Of a stretch of DNA of 64,000 bases, positions 35,171 to 44,422 are shown piece by piece. Each line of letters begins with the position of its first letter. The stretch's first letter is position 1. The translations under genes were made by a program, and so were the position numbers. Origin of the DNA: Sphingomonas insulae (GTDB lineage Bacteria > Pseudomonadota > Alphaproteobacteria > Sphingomonadales > Sphingomonadaceae); contig NZ_CP048422.1 of the NCBI RefSeq assembly GCF_010450875.1, positions 427,001-491,000 of the forward strand, in the 5' to 3' direction. The notes below the pieces were generated by a model. The model was not told the origin of the DNA. It made no database searches and worked only from the letters and a program-made list of their open reading frames with translations.

Positions 35171-35899
35171 ATGAAGTTGCTCGCATCCCTCCTCGTCCTG
35201 CCGCTGGCGCTCGCCGGCTGTTCCAAGGAAACCGGCACGCCCAGCGCGCCGGCATCGCCCGTCGCGGCGGTCAGTGCACCGGCGGGGCAGAACTGGACCG
35301 ACACCGTGTCGCGCACCGAGCAGGGTACGATCGTCGGCAATCCGAACGCGCCGATCAAGCTGGTCGAATACGGTTCGCGCCTGTGCCCGACCTGCGGGGC
35401 GCTGGCACGCGAAAGCTTCGGTCCGCTGATGAACACCTATGTCAAATCGGGCAAGGTCAGCTTCGAATATCGTGAATTCCTCGTTCACGGCGCACCCGAC
35501 CTGCCGCCGGCGCTGCTGGGCAATTGCACGGAGCCTGCGGCGTTCTTCCCGATCCTCGACCAGATGTATCAGGCGCAGGACGGCTTCAACACCAAGCTGC
35601 AGGCGATGCCGCAGCCGATGCAGGCGCAATTGCAGGCCGCCAAGCCGGTCGACGCGATCCGCATCATGGCCGAACAGATGGGCCTGGTCGATTTCGCCAA
35701 GCAGCGCGGCATCCCCGAGGCCAAGGCGCGCGCCTGTTTGGCCGACATGACCCAGATCGATCGCTGGACCAAGCAGACGCAGGACAAGAGCGCCGACGGT
35801 ACCGTCAGCGGCACGCCGACGCTGATCCTGAACGGCAAGAAGGCCGACGCGGTGACCTGGGGCCAGCTCGAGCCATTGCTGAAAGCGGCGGGCGCCTAA
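35171..35899 (+). CDS. DsbA-family thioredoxin-fold lipoprotein (CPTC)
   Basis: A 242-residue thioredoxin-fold protein. Its signal peptide ends in the lipobox LAGC (MKLLASLLVLPLALAGCS), so it is probably lipidated. Active site CPTC in GSRLCPTCGALA; cis-Pro loop SGTPTLILNGKK. It is the neighbour and paralogue of the preceding gene but has a different CxxC dipeptide and membrane anchoring, so a different redox role is likely. ATG 35171 has GGAG nine bases upstream; an upstream ATG at 35156 would break the signal. Confidence 0.9.
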   Translation: MKLLASLLVLPLALAGCSKETGTPSAPASPVAAVSAPAGQNWTDTVSRTEQGTIVGNPNAPIKLVEYGSRLCPTCGALARESFGPLMNTYVKSGKVSFEYREFLVHGAPDLPPALLGNCTEPAAFFPILDQMYQAQDGFNTKLQAMPQPMQAQLQAAKPVDAIRIMAEQMGLVDFAKQRGIPEAKARACLADMTQIDRWTKQTQDKSADGTVSGTPTLILNGKKADAVTWGQLEPLLKAAGA

Positions 35900-35913
35900 T
35901 CAGGTCTGGATCA

Positions 35914-35945
35914 CGCGAAGCCGCGAAGCCGCGAAGCCGCGAAGA
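35914..35945 (+). repeat. 8-bp tandem repeat (CGCGAAGC)
   Basis: The unit CGCGAAGC is repeated three times (35914-35937) plus a fourth copy with its last base changed. It directly follows the DsbA lipoprotein stop and abuts the inverted repeat at 35953-36138; both fill the gap before smc. Confidence 0.8.
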
Positions 35946-35952
35946 GAAGAAG

Positions 35953-36138
35953 GGGTTCGCGCGGAGACGCAGAGACGCGGAGGTGCTCCACCCGTGGCAT
36001 CTCCCCCGCTTCCGCGAAGGGACCTGATTCCTTCGCGCCTTCGCGTGACACCATTGGCGCGCAAAGATCGCACAGGAGGGACGACAGCGCCGCTGGCGCC
36101 TTCTTCTTCTCCGCATCTCTGTGTCTCCGCGCGAACCC
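35953..36138. repeat. Long inverted repeat in the 309-bp gap before smc
   Basis: The 30-base arm at 35953-35982 (starting GGGTTCGCGCGGAGACGC) is the reverse complement of 36109-36138 at 28 of 30 positions, with 126 bases between them. The gap 35900-36208 contains only this and the tandem repeat; no gene is seen. It looks like a dispersed intergenic element. Confidence 0.75.
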
Positions 36139-36208
36139 ACCTTCTTCCCGACGCGCTCCGCCACGCTCAGAGCTTGAAACCCCACCCGCAACCCGGCACG
36201 CCCTGACA

Positions 36209-39200
36209 GTGCAGATCAAGCGGCTCCGCATCGCCGGCTTCAAGAGCTTCGTCGACCCTGCCGATCTGCGTATCGAGCCGGGGCTGACCGGCGTCGTCGG
36301 CCCCAACGGCTGCGGCAAGTCCAACCTGCTGGAAGCGCTTCGCTGGACGATGGGCGAAAACAGCGCGAAGTCGCTGCGCGGCGCCGGCATGGACGATGTG
36401 ATCTTCGCCGGCACCGCCACCCGCCCGCCGCGCGCCTTTGCCGAAGTGTCGATCCTGCTCGACACCGGCGATGCGGCCAATCCCGACGAACGCGAGGTCG
36501 TCCGCCGCATCGAGCGCGGCACCGGCAGCGCGTATCGGATCGACGGCCGCGACGTGCGCGCGAAGGACGTGACCCTGCTGTTCGCCGATGCCGCCACCGG
36601 CGCGCATAGCCCCGCCCTGGTCAGCCAGAATCGCATCGGCGCGGTCATCGCCGCCAAGCCCGCCGAACGCCGCGCGATGCTGGAGGAGGCCGCCGGCATC
36701 GCCGGCCTCCACGTCCGCCGCAAGGATGCCGAACAGAAACTGCGTGCGACCGAGGCGAACCTCGTCCGCCTCGACGCGCTGATCGCCGACCAGGACGCGC
36801 GTGCCGCCGCACTCCGCCGCCAGGCGCGTGCCGCCGAACGCTATCGCACGCTGTCCGCGCAAATCCGCATCGCCGAGGCCCGGATGATCTTCGCCCGCTG
36901 GCGCGACGCCGTCGCCGCCGCCGATGCCGCCCGTGCCGAAGCGCAGGTCGCCGAAGCCCGTGTCGCGGACACCACCGCCGCCGAACGCGCCGCGGCGACC
37001 GCGCAACACGCCGCGGCGGACGCCGTCGCCAACGCCCGCGCTGCCGCACTCGCCGCGCGCGACCGGGCGAGCGATGCCGGCCACGCGCTCGCGACGTTGC
37101 GCAGCGAGCGCGCCGCCGCCGCCCGCCGCGTGGCCGACCTCGCCGACACCCGCCGCCGCATCGCCGACGACCGCGCGCGGGAAGGTACGCTGGCCGCGGA
37201 TGCCGCCGCCGCGCTCGCCGCGTTGACTGATGAGGGAAAGACACTCGACCACGCGATCCTGACCGCCGCCGACGAGGCGCCGCGGCTGGATGCGACGCTT
37301 GCCGAGGCCGAGCGTCGCGCCCGCGATGCCGAGGTCGCTTTGGCGCAGGGGTTGAGCCGCCAGGCGAGCGAGGCCGCCGACGCCCGCGTCGCCACCGCCG
37401 CCCTGGCCGCCGCGCAGGGGCGCGCCGATCGCGCCGCGCGCGATGCCGCACAGGTGGCGCACGCGATCGCCGCGCTGGGCGATGTCGCCGCGCTCGCCGC
37501 CGGCCGCGACACCGCTGCCGACCGCCGCCGCGCCGCCCTCGCCACCGCCGACACTGCGCGCGCCGATCTCGCCCAGGCCGATGGCGCGGAACGCACCGCC
37601 ATCGCCGACCGCGACGCCGCGGAGGCCGCACGCGCGACCGCCCGCGCCGAACTCGCCGCGCTCGACAGCGAAGCCACCGCCCTTGCCAAGGCGACGCACC
37701 GATCCGGCCGTGACCGGCTACTCGATCATCTCGTCCCCGCTCCCGGTTTTGAACGCGCACTCGCCGCGGCGCTGGGCGACGATCTCGAGGTCGGACTTGC
37801 CGCCTGGACGGGCACCGCACCGCAACCCGGCGATCCCGCAGCACCCGCGGACACCATATCGCTCGCCGACCATGTCGAGGCACCGCCCGCCCTCGCCCGC
37901 CGCCTCGCCCAAACGCTCGTCGCAGAGGCGGACGCCGGACAAATGCTCGCCGCCGGCCAACGGCTCGTCACCCGCGATGGACAGCTGCGTCGCTGGGACG
38001 GCTTCGTCGCGAGCGGCAGCGGCGCGGCGGCGGCCGAACGGCTCGAACGGCTCAACCGCTTGAACACGCTCCACGCCGCCCGCCCCGCCGCCGCCGCCGC
38101 GGTCGACACCGCCGAATCGACGCGGGCGCGGGTCGACAAGGCCATCGCCGTCGCTCGCGCCGCCGCCCAGACCGTGCGCGCCACCCTCGCCCAGGCCGAA
38201 GCCGCCGGCCGCGATGCCGAACGTGCCGAGGATCGCGCCGCCGCCGCCCTCGAACGGCTCGCCGGCCAGCGCGCCGATCTCGACGCCCGCGCAGCCCGAA
38301 TCGCCGGCGACCTGGCCGAGGCGCAGGCCGAATTCGCCACCGCGCGCGCTGCCCGCGATGCGTTGCCGGACGGCCGCGACGCCGCCGCCGCGGTCGCCGC
38401 GCTTTCCCACGCGGCCGATCGGTGCCGCGCCGCCGTCGCCCAGGCCCGCGAACAACGCGCCATGCTAGGCCGCGCCGTCCAGGCGAACCGCGAACGCCTC
38501 GCCGCCGCGCAGGCCGATGGCCGCAGTTGGCGCGCCCGCGCCGGTGAGGCCGCCAGGCGCATCGCCGAGATGGACAAGCGCGACGCCGCGCTCGCCTTGG
38601 AAGCGGAAGGCATCGCCGCCCGCCCCGCCGCGCTGGACGCGGCCATTGCCGCGCAGGATGCCGAGCACACTGCCGCCCGTACGCAGGCCGAAACGCTGGC
38701 CGACGCGGAGCGCGACGCCGAGCGCACGCTTCGCGCGGCGGCGGACGCGCAACGCCATGCCAACGAAGCGCTCGCCCACGCCCGCGAACATCGCGCCGGC
38801 GCCGCCGCCAGGCTGGAAAATCAGGACCTGCGCCGCGTCGAGATGGGCCGCCTGTCCGGCGAACGCTTCGAATGCCCCGCACCGGTGCTGCCCGAACGTT
38901 TGGGCTTTGACGTCGCCTCCGTCCGCTCGCCTGCGGACGAAGCGCACGCCCACGAACGCCTCGCCGCCGACCGCGAACGCATCGGACCGGTCAACCTCGT
39001 CGCGGAACGCGAGCTCGCCGACCTCGAATCCGACGGCAAGAGCAACGCCGCCGAGCGCGACGAACTGGGCCAGGCGGTGCACCGCCTGCGCGGTTCGATC
39101 GGTACGCTCAATCGCGAAGGCCGGCAGCGCCTGCTCGCGGCGTTCGAGGCGGTCGATGGTCATTTCCGCCGCCTGTTCACCACGCTGTTCGATGGCGGCG

Positions 39201-39607
39201 CTGCGCACCTGCAATTGATCGATTCCGACGATCCTCTGGAGGCGGGCCTGGAGATCATGGCACAACCGCCCGGCAAGCGCCTGCAATCGCTGACGTTGCT
39301 GTCGGGCGGGGAACAGGCGCTGACCGCGGTCGCGCTGATCTTCGCCCTGTTCCTCACCAACCCCGCGCCGATCTGCGTCCTGGACGAAGTCGACGCGCCG
39401 CTCGACGATGCCAATATCGACCGCTTCTGCGGCCTGCTCGACCGGATGACGGAGGAAACCGACACCCGTTACCTGATCGTCACCCACAATGCGGTGACCA
39501 TGAGCCGCATGCATCGCCTGTTCGGGGTGACCATGGTGGAACGCGGCGTCAGCCGCCTGGTGTCGGTCGACCTCGGCGGTGCGACCAGCCTGCTCGCCGC
39601 CGAATAA
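36209..39607 (+). CDS. smc: Chromosome segregation protein SMC
   Basis: A 1132-residue SMC ATPase that compacts and segregates the chromosome, normally with ScpA and ScpB. N-terminal head: GFKSFVDP and Walker A GPNGCGKS (31-38); C-terminal head: signature LLSGGEQALTAVAL and Walker B PICVLDEVDAPLDDANIDRF. Between them are two long Ala/Arg/Glu-rich coiled coils around a hinge near residues 495-610. The start is GTG 36209, 2 bp behind a TGA. The very Ala/Arg-rich arms are normal for high-GC genomes. Complete and intact. Confidence 0.95.
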   Translation: MQIKRLRIAGFKSFVDPADLRIEPGLTGVVGPNGCGKSNLLEALRWTMGENSAKSLRGAGMDDVIFAGTATRPPRAFAEVSILLDTGDAANPDEREVVRRIERGTGSAYRIDGRDVRAKDVTLLFADAATGAHSPALVSQNRIGAVIAAKPAERRAMLEEAAGIAGLHVRRKDAEQKLRATEANLVRLDALIADQDARAAALRRQARAAERYRTLSAQIRIAEARMIFARWRDAVAAADAARAEAQVAEARVADTTAAERAAATAQHAAADAVANARAAALAARDRASDAGHALATLRSERAAAARRVADLADTRRRIADDRAREGTLAADAAAALAALTDEGKTLDHAILTAADEAPRLDATLAEAERRARDAEVALAQGLSRQASEAADARVATAALAAAQGRADRAARDAAQVAHAIAALGDVAALAAGRDTAADRRRAALATADTARADLAQADGAERTAIADRDAAEAARATARAELAALDSEATALAKATHRSGRDRLLDHLVPAPGFERALAAALGDDLEVGLAAWTGTAPQPGDPAAPADTISLADHVEAPPALARRLAQTLVAEADAGQMLAAGQRLVTRDGQLRRWDGFVASGSGAAAAERLERLNRLNTLHAARPAAAAAVDTAESTRARVDKAIAVARAAAQTVRATLAQAEAAGRDAERAEDRAAAALERLAGQRADLDARAARIAGDLAEAQAEFATARAARDALPDGRDAAAAVAALSHAADRCRAAVAQAREQRAMLGRAVQANRERLAAAQADGRSWRARAGEAARRIAEMDKRDAALALEAEGIAARPAALDAAIAAQDAEHTAARTQAETLADAERDAERTLRAAADAQRHANEALAHAREHRAGAAARLENQDLRRVEMGRLSGERFECPAPVLPERLGFDVASVRSPADEAHAHERLAADRERIGPVNLVAERELADLESDGKSNAAERDELGQAVHRLRGSIGTLNREGRQRLLAAFEAVDGHFRRLFTTLFDGGAAHLQLIDSDDPLEAGLEIMAQPPGKRLQSLTLLSGGEQALTAVALIFALFLTNPAPICVLDEVDAPLDDANIDRFCGLLDRMTEETDTRYLIVTHNAVTMSRMHRLFGVTMVERGVSRLVSVDLGGATSLLAAE

Positions 39608-39610
39608 GGT

Positions 39611-39775
39611 TCAGCGCCCGGCGCGCCCTGCGGCCAGCCGCGCCAGCACCTGTTCGGTATACGCACGGCACATGGCGTGATGCGCCGCCGCCGCGGCCGG
39701 ATGCGACGCCTGGATCGACCGCACCGCTTCGACGAACGAACGATCGGACAGGTACGACGTGTCATTGCGGTCCAT
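39611..39775 (-). CDS. Small protein (54 residues), unknown
   Basis: MDRNDTSYLSDRSFVEAVRS is the N-terminus of a 54-residue protein rich in Ala and His. ATG 39775 has AGAGGA nine bases upstream. It has no signal peptide or membrane helix. The gene converges with smc (stop codons only 3 bp apart) and is divergent from the radical SAM gene. The longer open frame that contains it is a shadow of the radical SAM gene. I rate it as probably real from the ribosome binding site and its place in an otherwise empty gap. Confidence 0.5.
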   Translation of the reverse strand: MDRNDTSYLSDRSFVEAVRSIQASHPAAAAAHHAMCRAYTEQVLARLAAGRAGR

Positions 39776-39913
39776 GGCGGCTGATCCTCTTGCGCTGTCG
39801 CCCCTGTCCCATCGTCTTTGCCAGCCGAGGATTGCAGCCATGTTGCGGTCGATCAACATGATGTATCCGGCGCCACCCTTGCCGCTCGCCACCATGGAAC
39901 GTATATCGAACGG

Positions 39914-41161
39914 ATGGCGCAGCTCGACACCCGTGAAAAGCTCGCGATCCTCGCCGACGCCGCGAAATACGACGCATCCTGCGCCTCGTCGGGCACCGCC
40001 AAGCGCAACAGCCGCGACGGCAAGGGGCTGGGTTCGACGGAAGGCATGGGCATCTGCCACGCCTACGCGCCGGATGGCCGCTGTATCAGCCTTTTGAAGA
40101 TCCTGCTGACCAACAGCTGCATCTTCGACTGTCATTATTGCATCAATCGCAAGAGCAGCAATGTCCGCCGCGCGCGCTTTACGGCGCAGGAGGTCGTGAA
40201 CCTCACCATTTCCTTCTACAAGCGCAATTATATCGAGGGGCTGTTCCTGTCCTCGGGCATCATCAAATCGTCCAACTACACGATGGAACAGATGGTCGAG
40301 GTTGCGCGATCCTTGCGCGAAGACCATCATTTCCGCGGTTACATCCACCTCAAGACGATTCCCGATGCCGACCCTGAGCTGGTGCATCAGGCCGGGCTGT
40401 ATGCCGACCGCGTGTCGATCAACGTCGAACTGCCCACCGTCAGCGGCCTGAAGCGGCTCGCTCCCGAAAAGGACGGTGCCCGGATCGAAGGCGCGATGAA
40501 GGACGTGAAAGCGTCGATCGCCGACAATGGCGATGCGCGCAAAAAGTACAAATCCGCCCCCCGTTTTGCTCCTGCCGGCCAGTCGACGCAGATGATCGTC
40601 GGCGCCGACGCGGCGACGGATGGAGAGATCGTCACCCGCGCCTCGACGCTCTACGACCGCTTCGGCCTGCGCCGCGTCTATTACAGTGGGTTCAGCCCGA
40701 TCCCCGACGCCAGCACGGTCCTGCCGCTGCAACGTCCGCCGCTGATGCGCGAACACCGCCTGTACCAATCCGACTGGCTGATGCGCTTCTACGATTACAG
40801 CCCGCATGAAGTGGTGGCTGCCGCCGACGAATCCACCGGCATGCTGCCGCTCGACATCGATCCCAAGCTCGCCTGGGCGCTCAAGTTCCGCGAGAGCTTC
40901 CCCGTCGACGTCAACCGCGCCCCGCGCGAGATGCTGCTCCGCGTTCCCGGGCTGGGGGTGAAGGCGGTCGATCGCATCGTCGCCAGCCGGCGCTGGCGTC
41001 GCCTGCGCCTCGACGACGTCGCCCGCCTGACCGTCAGCATCGCCAAGATGCGCCCGTTCATCATCGCTGAGGATTGGCGCCCGATCGCCCTCACCGATCG
41101 CGGCGACCTGAAGCCGCTGGTCGCGCCCAGGAGGCAGCAATTCGAATTGTTCGCCGCGTGA
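39914..41161 (+). CDS. Putative DNA modification/repair radical SAM protein (UDG-linked)
   Basis: A 415-residue radical SAM protein of the family found next to a UDG-type protein (rSAM_link_UDG, as I recall TIGR03916). The [4Fe-4S] motif is CX3CX2C in SCIFDCHYC (Cys69, 73, 76), with extra Cys residues at 23, 48 and 57 near the N-terminus. Near the C-terminus a helix-hairpin-helix (MLLRVPGLGVKAVDRIVASR) suggests DNA binding. The start ATG 39914 gives the usual length; no clear ribosome binding site precedes it. The reaction is unknown. It shares a region with the UdgX fusion at 41904 and a hemerythrin gene between them. Confidence 0.88.
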   Translation: MAQLDTREKLAILADAAKYDASCASSGTAKRNSRDGKGLGSTEGMGICHAYAPDGRCISLLKILLTNSCIFDCHYCINRKSSNVRRARFTAQEVVNLTISFYKRNYIEGLFLSSGIIKSSNYTMEQMVEVARSLREDHHFRGYIHLKTIPDADPELVHQAGLYADRVSINVELPTVSGLKRLAPEKDGARIEGAMKDVKASIADNGDARKKYKSAPRFAPAGQSTQMIVGADAATDGEIVTRASTLYDRFGLRRVYYSGFSPIPDASTVLPLQRPPLMREHRLYQSDWLMRFYDYSPHEVVAAADESTGMLPLDIDPKLAWALKFRESFPVDVNRAPREMLLRVPGLGVKAVDRIVASRRWRRLRLDDVARLTVSIAKMRPFIIAEDWRPIALTDRGDLKPLVAPRRQQFELFAA

Positions 41162-41222
41162 GAATGAATCGCGGGTGAAACGAGTGCCGCATTCGCCGGT
41201 TGGTGCGGCGAAGGAGACCATC

Positions 41223-41708
41223 ATGGCTTTGGCAGAGATTTACGTGGACCTGAAGCGCGACCACGACAAGCAGCGTGATATGCTGAAACGGCTCGCGGAC
41301 ATGCAGGGCGCCGGCAAGGAACGCCAGTCGCTGTTCGAAGCGTTCCGCCTCGAAATCCAGAGCCACGCCGCGGCCGAGGAGGAATCGCTGTACGCGACGA
41401 TGCTGCGCAATCCCGAATTGCGCGACGATGCCCGCCATTCGGTCAGCGAGCACAAGGAAGTCGACGACCTGCTCGGCGAAATGGCCGACGAGGAATTCGG
41501 CTCGGATGCGTGGAGCGAGAAGTTCTTCCATATGCGTCGCCGCTACGAGCATCATATCACCGAGGAAGAAGAAGAGATGTTCCCGGCCGCGGCCGAGGAA
41601 CTGGATGATGCGACCGAGGACAAGCTTGCCGGCATCTACGAAAAGCGCAAGCCCGAGGAACTGAAGCTGGCGAAGGCCAATCCGCCGGGTGGCGACGAGC
41701 GCGACTGA
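41223..41708 (+). CDS. Hemerythrin HHE-domain protein
   Basis: A 161-residue four-helix bundle with the HHE iron-ligand pattern: DHDKQRDML, QSHAAAEEESLY, SEHKEVDDLL and HHITEEEEEMFP supply His and Glu/Asp ligands for a di-iron site. It ends in a charged tail. ATG 41223 has AAGGAG eight bases upstream. It may sense or bind oxygen or nitric oxide, or act on iron-sulfur repair. It lies between the radical SAM and UdgX genes; both partners carry [4Fe-4S] clusters, so a protective role is possible but unproven. Confidence 0.85.
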   Translation: MALAEIYVDLKRDHDKQRDMLKRLADMQGAGKERQSLFEAFRLEIQSHAAAEEESLYATMLRNPELRDDARHSVSEHKEVDDLLGEMADEEFGSDAWSEKFFHMRRRYEHHITEEEEEMFPAAAEELDDATEDKLAGIYEKRKPEELKLAKANPPGGDERD

Positions 41709-41903
41709 CGGCATGCGGCGCGCCCGATAAGGCAATCCGCCCTGTCCCCGGCGAGGGCCGGGGCCCGGTCGGGCGCGCTACCCGGATAATAGAAACACCG
41801 GTCACCAATACGGTCGGCCACACCGACCCCGGTCTTCGCCGGACGAACGCGAATATCCCGAGCCACCCTTTCACCGTCATCGATCGGACGAACGCCCCAA
41901 CCC

Positions 41904-43307
41904 ATGCGCATAGCCGTCCTGCCCGCCCCCGACGACTTCGACGCATGGCGCGATACCGCCCGCGCACTCGCGGCGCAGCAGGTGCCGCCCGACGACGTCG
42001 TCTGGCAGGTCGGCGACACGCCCGAAGACCTGTTCGCCACCGCGCCCGCCGACACGCCGCCACCGCAGGCGCCCAGCCCCTTCTCCGTCCCGCGCGCCTT
42101 CATCGATCTCGCCCGCAGCGTCGTCATGGCGGACGACCCGGAACGCTTCGCCCTCCTCTACACCGCCCTCTTCCGTCTGCGCCGCGAACCCAAATTGGTG
42201 GAAGATCACGCCGACCCGCTGATCCGCCGACTGGAAGTGCTCGCCAAGAACGTCCGCCGCGACATCCACAAGATGCGCGCATTCCTGCGGTTCCGCGAGG
42301 TGCAGGACGATGACGGGGTTAGCCGCTACGTCGCGTGGTTCGAGCCCGAACACCATATCGTCCGCGCCAACGCCGCCTTCTTCGTCAACCGCTTCGCCAG
42401 CATGCGCTGGTCGATCCTGACGCCGGAGGTCGCGCTGCACTGGGACGGGCAGGCGCTGTCCGAGGGTCCCGGCGCCAGCAAGGCGGACGCGCCCGAGGGC
42501 GATCCGACCGAAGAGGTTTGGAAGACCTATTACGCCAGCATCTTCAATCCCGCGCGCGTGAAGGTCGGCGCCATGCTGAAGGAAATGCCGCGCAAATACT
42601 GGAAGAACATGCCGGAAACCGCGCTGGTCGGACAACTGATCGCGGGCGCGCAGGCACGGGAGAGTGGCATGATCGATACCGCACGCGACAAAGTGGAATC
42701 CGGGATGGGCGGCAACGCGCAGGCGGCCTGGGCCGCGCTTCGCGACGAGGCGGCAAGCTGCACGCGCTGCCACCTTTATAAGCACGCGACGCAGATCGTC
42801 TTTGGCGAAGGGCCAGTCGATGCCGCGATGATGTTCGTCGGCGAACAGCCCGGCGATCAGGAGGACCTCGCCGGTACCCCGTTCGTCGGCCCGGCGGGAC
42901 AGGTGTTCAACCGCGCGATCGCAGACGCGCAGATCGACCGCGCCCGCGTCTATGTCACCAATGCGGTCAAGCATTTCAAATACGAACAACGCGGCAAGCG
43001 CCGCATCCATGCCAAGCCCGACACCGGAGAGATCACCGCCTGTCGCTGGTGGATCGAACAGGAACGTATGCTGGTGCGTCCGCAGGTCACCGTCGCGCTC
43101 GGTGCCACCGCCGCCCGCTCGCTGCTCGGCCGCACGGTGACGATCGGCCGCGAACGCGGTCGCCCGGTCCAGCTACCCGATGGTGGCGAAGCGTGGATCA
43201 CTGTCCACCCCAGCTATCTGCTCCGGTTGCCCGATGAGGCGCAGAAGCAGGAGGAATACGCCAAATTCGTCGAGGACCTGAAGATGGCGCAGGCCGCGCT
43301 GGTGTAG
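41904..43307 (+). CDS. DUF4130 / UdgX-type uracil-DNA glycosylase fusion
   Basis: A 467-residue fusion. The N-terminal half (about residues 60-250) is DUF4130, of unknown function. The C-terminal half (about 280-467) is a family-4-like uracil-DNA glycosylase of the UdgX type: cluster Cys286 and Cys289 in SCTRCHLY, GEQPGDQED, FVGPAGQVF, the UdgX-specific loop KRRIH (365-369), Cys380 and the C-terminal VHPSYLLR. In UdgX the His of KRRIH binds uracil-DNA covalently. Only three Cys are visible in the domain; I do not see the fourth usual cluster ligand. Start ATG 41904. Probably works with the radical SAM protein upstream. Confidence 0.9.
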   Translation: MRIAVLPAPDDFDAWRDTARALAAQQVPPDDVVWQVGDTPEDLFATAPADTPPPQAPSPFSVPRAFIDLARSVVMADDPERFALLYTALFRLRREPKLVEDHADPLIRRLEVLAKNVRRDIHKMRAFLRFREVQDDDGVSRYVAWFEPEHHIVRANAAFFVNRFASMRWSILTPEVALHWDGQALSEGPGASKADAPEGDPTEEVWKTYYASIFNPARVKVGAMLKEMPRKYWKNMPETALVGQLIAGAQARESGMIDTARDKVESGMGGNAQAAWAALRDEAASCTRCHLYKHATQIVFGEGPVDAAMMFVGEQPGDQEDLAGTPFVGPAGQVFNRAIADAQIDRARVYVTNAVKHFKYEQRGKRRIHAKPDTGEITACRWWIEQERMLVRPQVTVALGATAARSLLGRTVTIGRERGRPVQLPDGGEAWITVHPSYLLRLPDEAQKQEEYAKFVEDLKMAQAALV

Positions 43308-43488
43308 CACAGCGTGCCGCCGACGGGGGACGGCGCGGCATCGATGCATAGCGATTCGGCGGCGGGCCGTTGGCATCTTCGGGTCGTAAGTCCTTGGATG
43401 AGCGGGCATATCCCGGCACGCTGTCCTACACGCCATCATCTTGCTAATGCCGACGCTCGAATCTGCTCCTTCTCATGGTCGCAAATTC

Positions 43489-43514
43489 GGAAACAATCGA
43501 CTGCGATTGTTTCC
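43489..43514. terminator. Perfect 11-bp hairpin between convergent genes
   Basis: GGAAACAATCG (43489-43499) and CGATTGTTTCC (43504-43514) form a perfect stem with a four-base loop ACTG. It lies between the convergent UdgX (ends 43307) and aldo/keto reductase (ends 43553) genes, in an AT-richer gap. There is no long T-run on either side, so it is a likely but weak bidirectional terminator. Confidence 0.5.
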
Positions 43515-43552
43515 TCACGAGTGTCCAACTTGTTTATGTTGTTCAACTTCGC

Positions 43553-44347
43553 TCACATCGCGAGCGCGTCCTCGCCCATCCGCTCGCCGCGCTCCAACGC
43601 ATCGATCGCCGCAACGTCGTCTTCGCCCAGCGTCAGGTCGAGCGCCGCGAAATTGTCGCTCATATGCTCCGGGTCCGCCGCCTTCGGGATGACCGAAAAC
43701 CCGTGGGCGAGGTGCCAGGCGATCACCACCTGTGCCGCGGATCGCCCATGCTTCTGCGCCACCGCGACGATCCCCGGATCGCGCAACAGATCGCCGCCCT
43801 GCCCCAACGGGCTCCACGACTGCGTCACGATGCCATGCGCTTCGTGATACGCGCGTTCCTCGCGCCGCTGGTAACGGGGGTGAAGCTCGATCTGGTTCAG
43901 CACCGGCGTCACGCCCGTCGCCTCGATGATCGCGTCGAGATGCTCGGGCAGAAAGTTCGAAACGCCGATCGATCGCGCCTTGCCGGCATCGCGCAGGTCG
44001 ACCATCGCCTTCCACGCATCGACATACCGGCCGGCGCTCGGCACCGGCCAGTGCATCAGATACAGGTCGACCGCATCCAGCCCCAGCAGCGCCAGGCTTT
44101 CGTCCAGCGCCGCTGCCGGATCACCCTGCCGGTTGTTCCACAGCTTGGTGGTAACGAACGCCTCGCTGCCCTGCGCGCCATCGCCGACGCCCCGCTCGTT
44201 GCCATAGATGGCGGCGGTGTCGATCAGGCGATAGCCCACGTCGAGTGCGCGGCGTACCACCGCCGCGGCCTGCCCGTCGGGGAGTTTCCAGGTGCCGAGT
44301 CCCAGCCGGGGCATGGTGCGGCCATCGTTGAAGGTCAGATCGGTCAT
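43553..44347 (-). CDS. Aldo/keto reductase
   Basis: A 264-residue (alpha/beta)8-barrel NADPH-dependent reductase. The catalytic tetrad is visible: Asp and Tyr in DTAAIYGNE, Lys in TTKLWN, His in LMHWP. The family segments IGVSNFLPEH, VLNQIELHPRYQ and VIPKAADPEHM are intact. It resembles 2,5-diketo-D-gluconate reductases, but AKR substrates are not readable from sequence. ATG 44347 gives the normal N-terminus. Cytoplasmic. It is divergent from the dedA gene across 75 bp. Confidence 0.92.
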   Translation of the reverse strand: MTDLTFNDGRTMPRLGLGTWKLPDGQAAAVVRRALDVGYRLIDTAAIYGNERGVGDGAQGSEAFVTTKLWNNRQGDPAAALDESLALLGLDAVDLYLMHWPVPSAGRYVDAWKAMVDLRDAGKARSIGVSNFLPEHLDAIIEATGVTPVLNQIELHPRYQRREERAYHEAHGIVTQSWSPLGQGGDLLRDPGIVAVAQKHGRSAAQVVIAWHLAHGFSVIPKAADPEHMSDNFAALDLTLGEDDVAAIDALERGERMGEDALAM

Positions 44348-44422
44348 GGCGACATGAGCGCATCATCCGGCGGTCGGTTCCCCCCTTCCCTTCCGCGCGC
44401 CGATCCGCCAAGCCCCACGCCC

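Noticed and set aside
41812..41828. GGTCGG / CCGACC hairpin in the gap between hemerythrin and the UdgX fusion
   Set aside because: Only six base pairs, no T-run and no second copy; expected by chance at this GC content.
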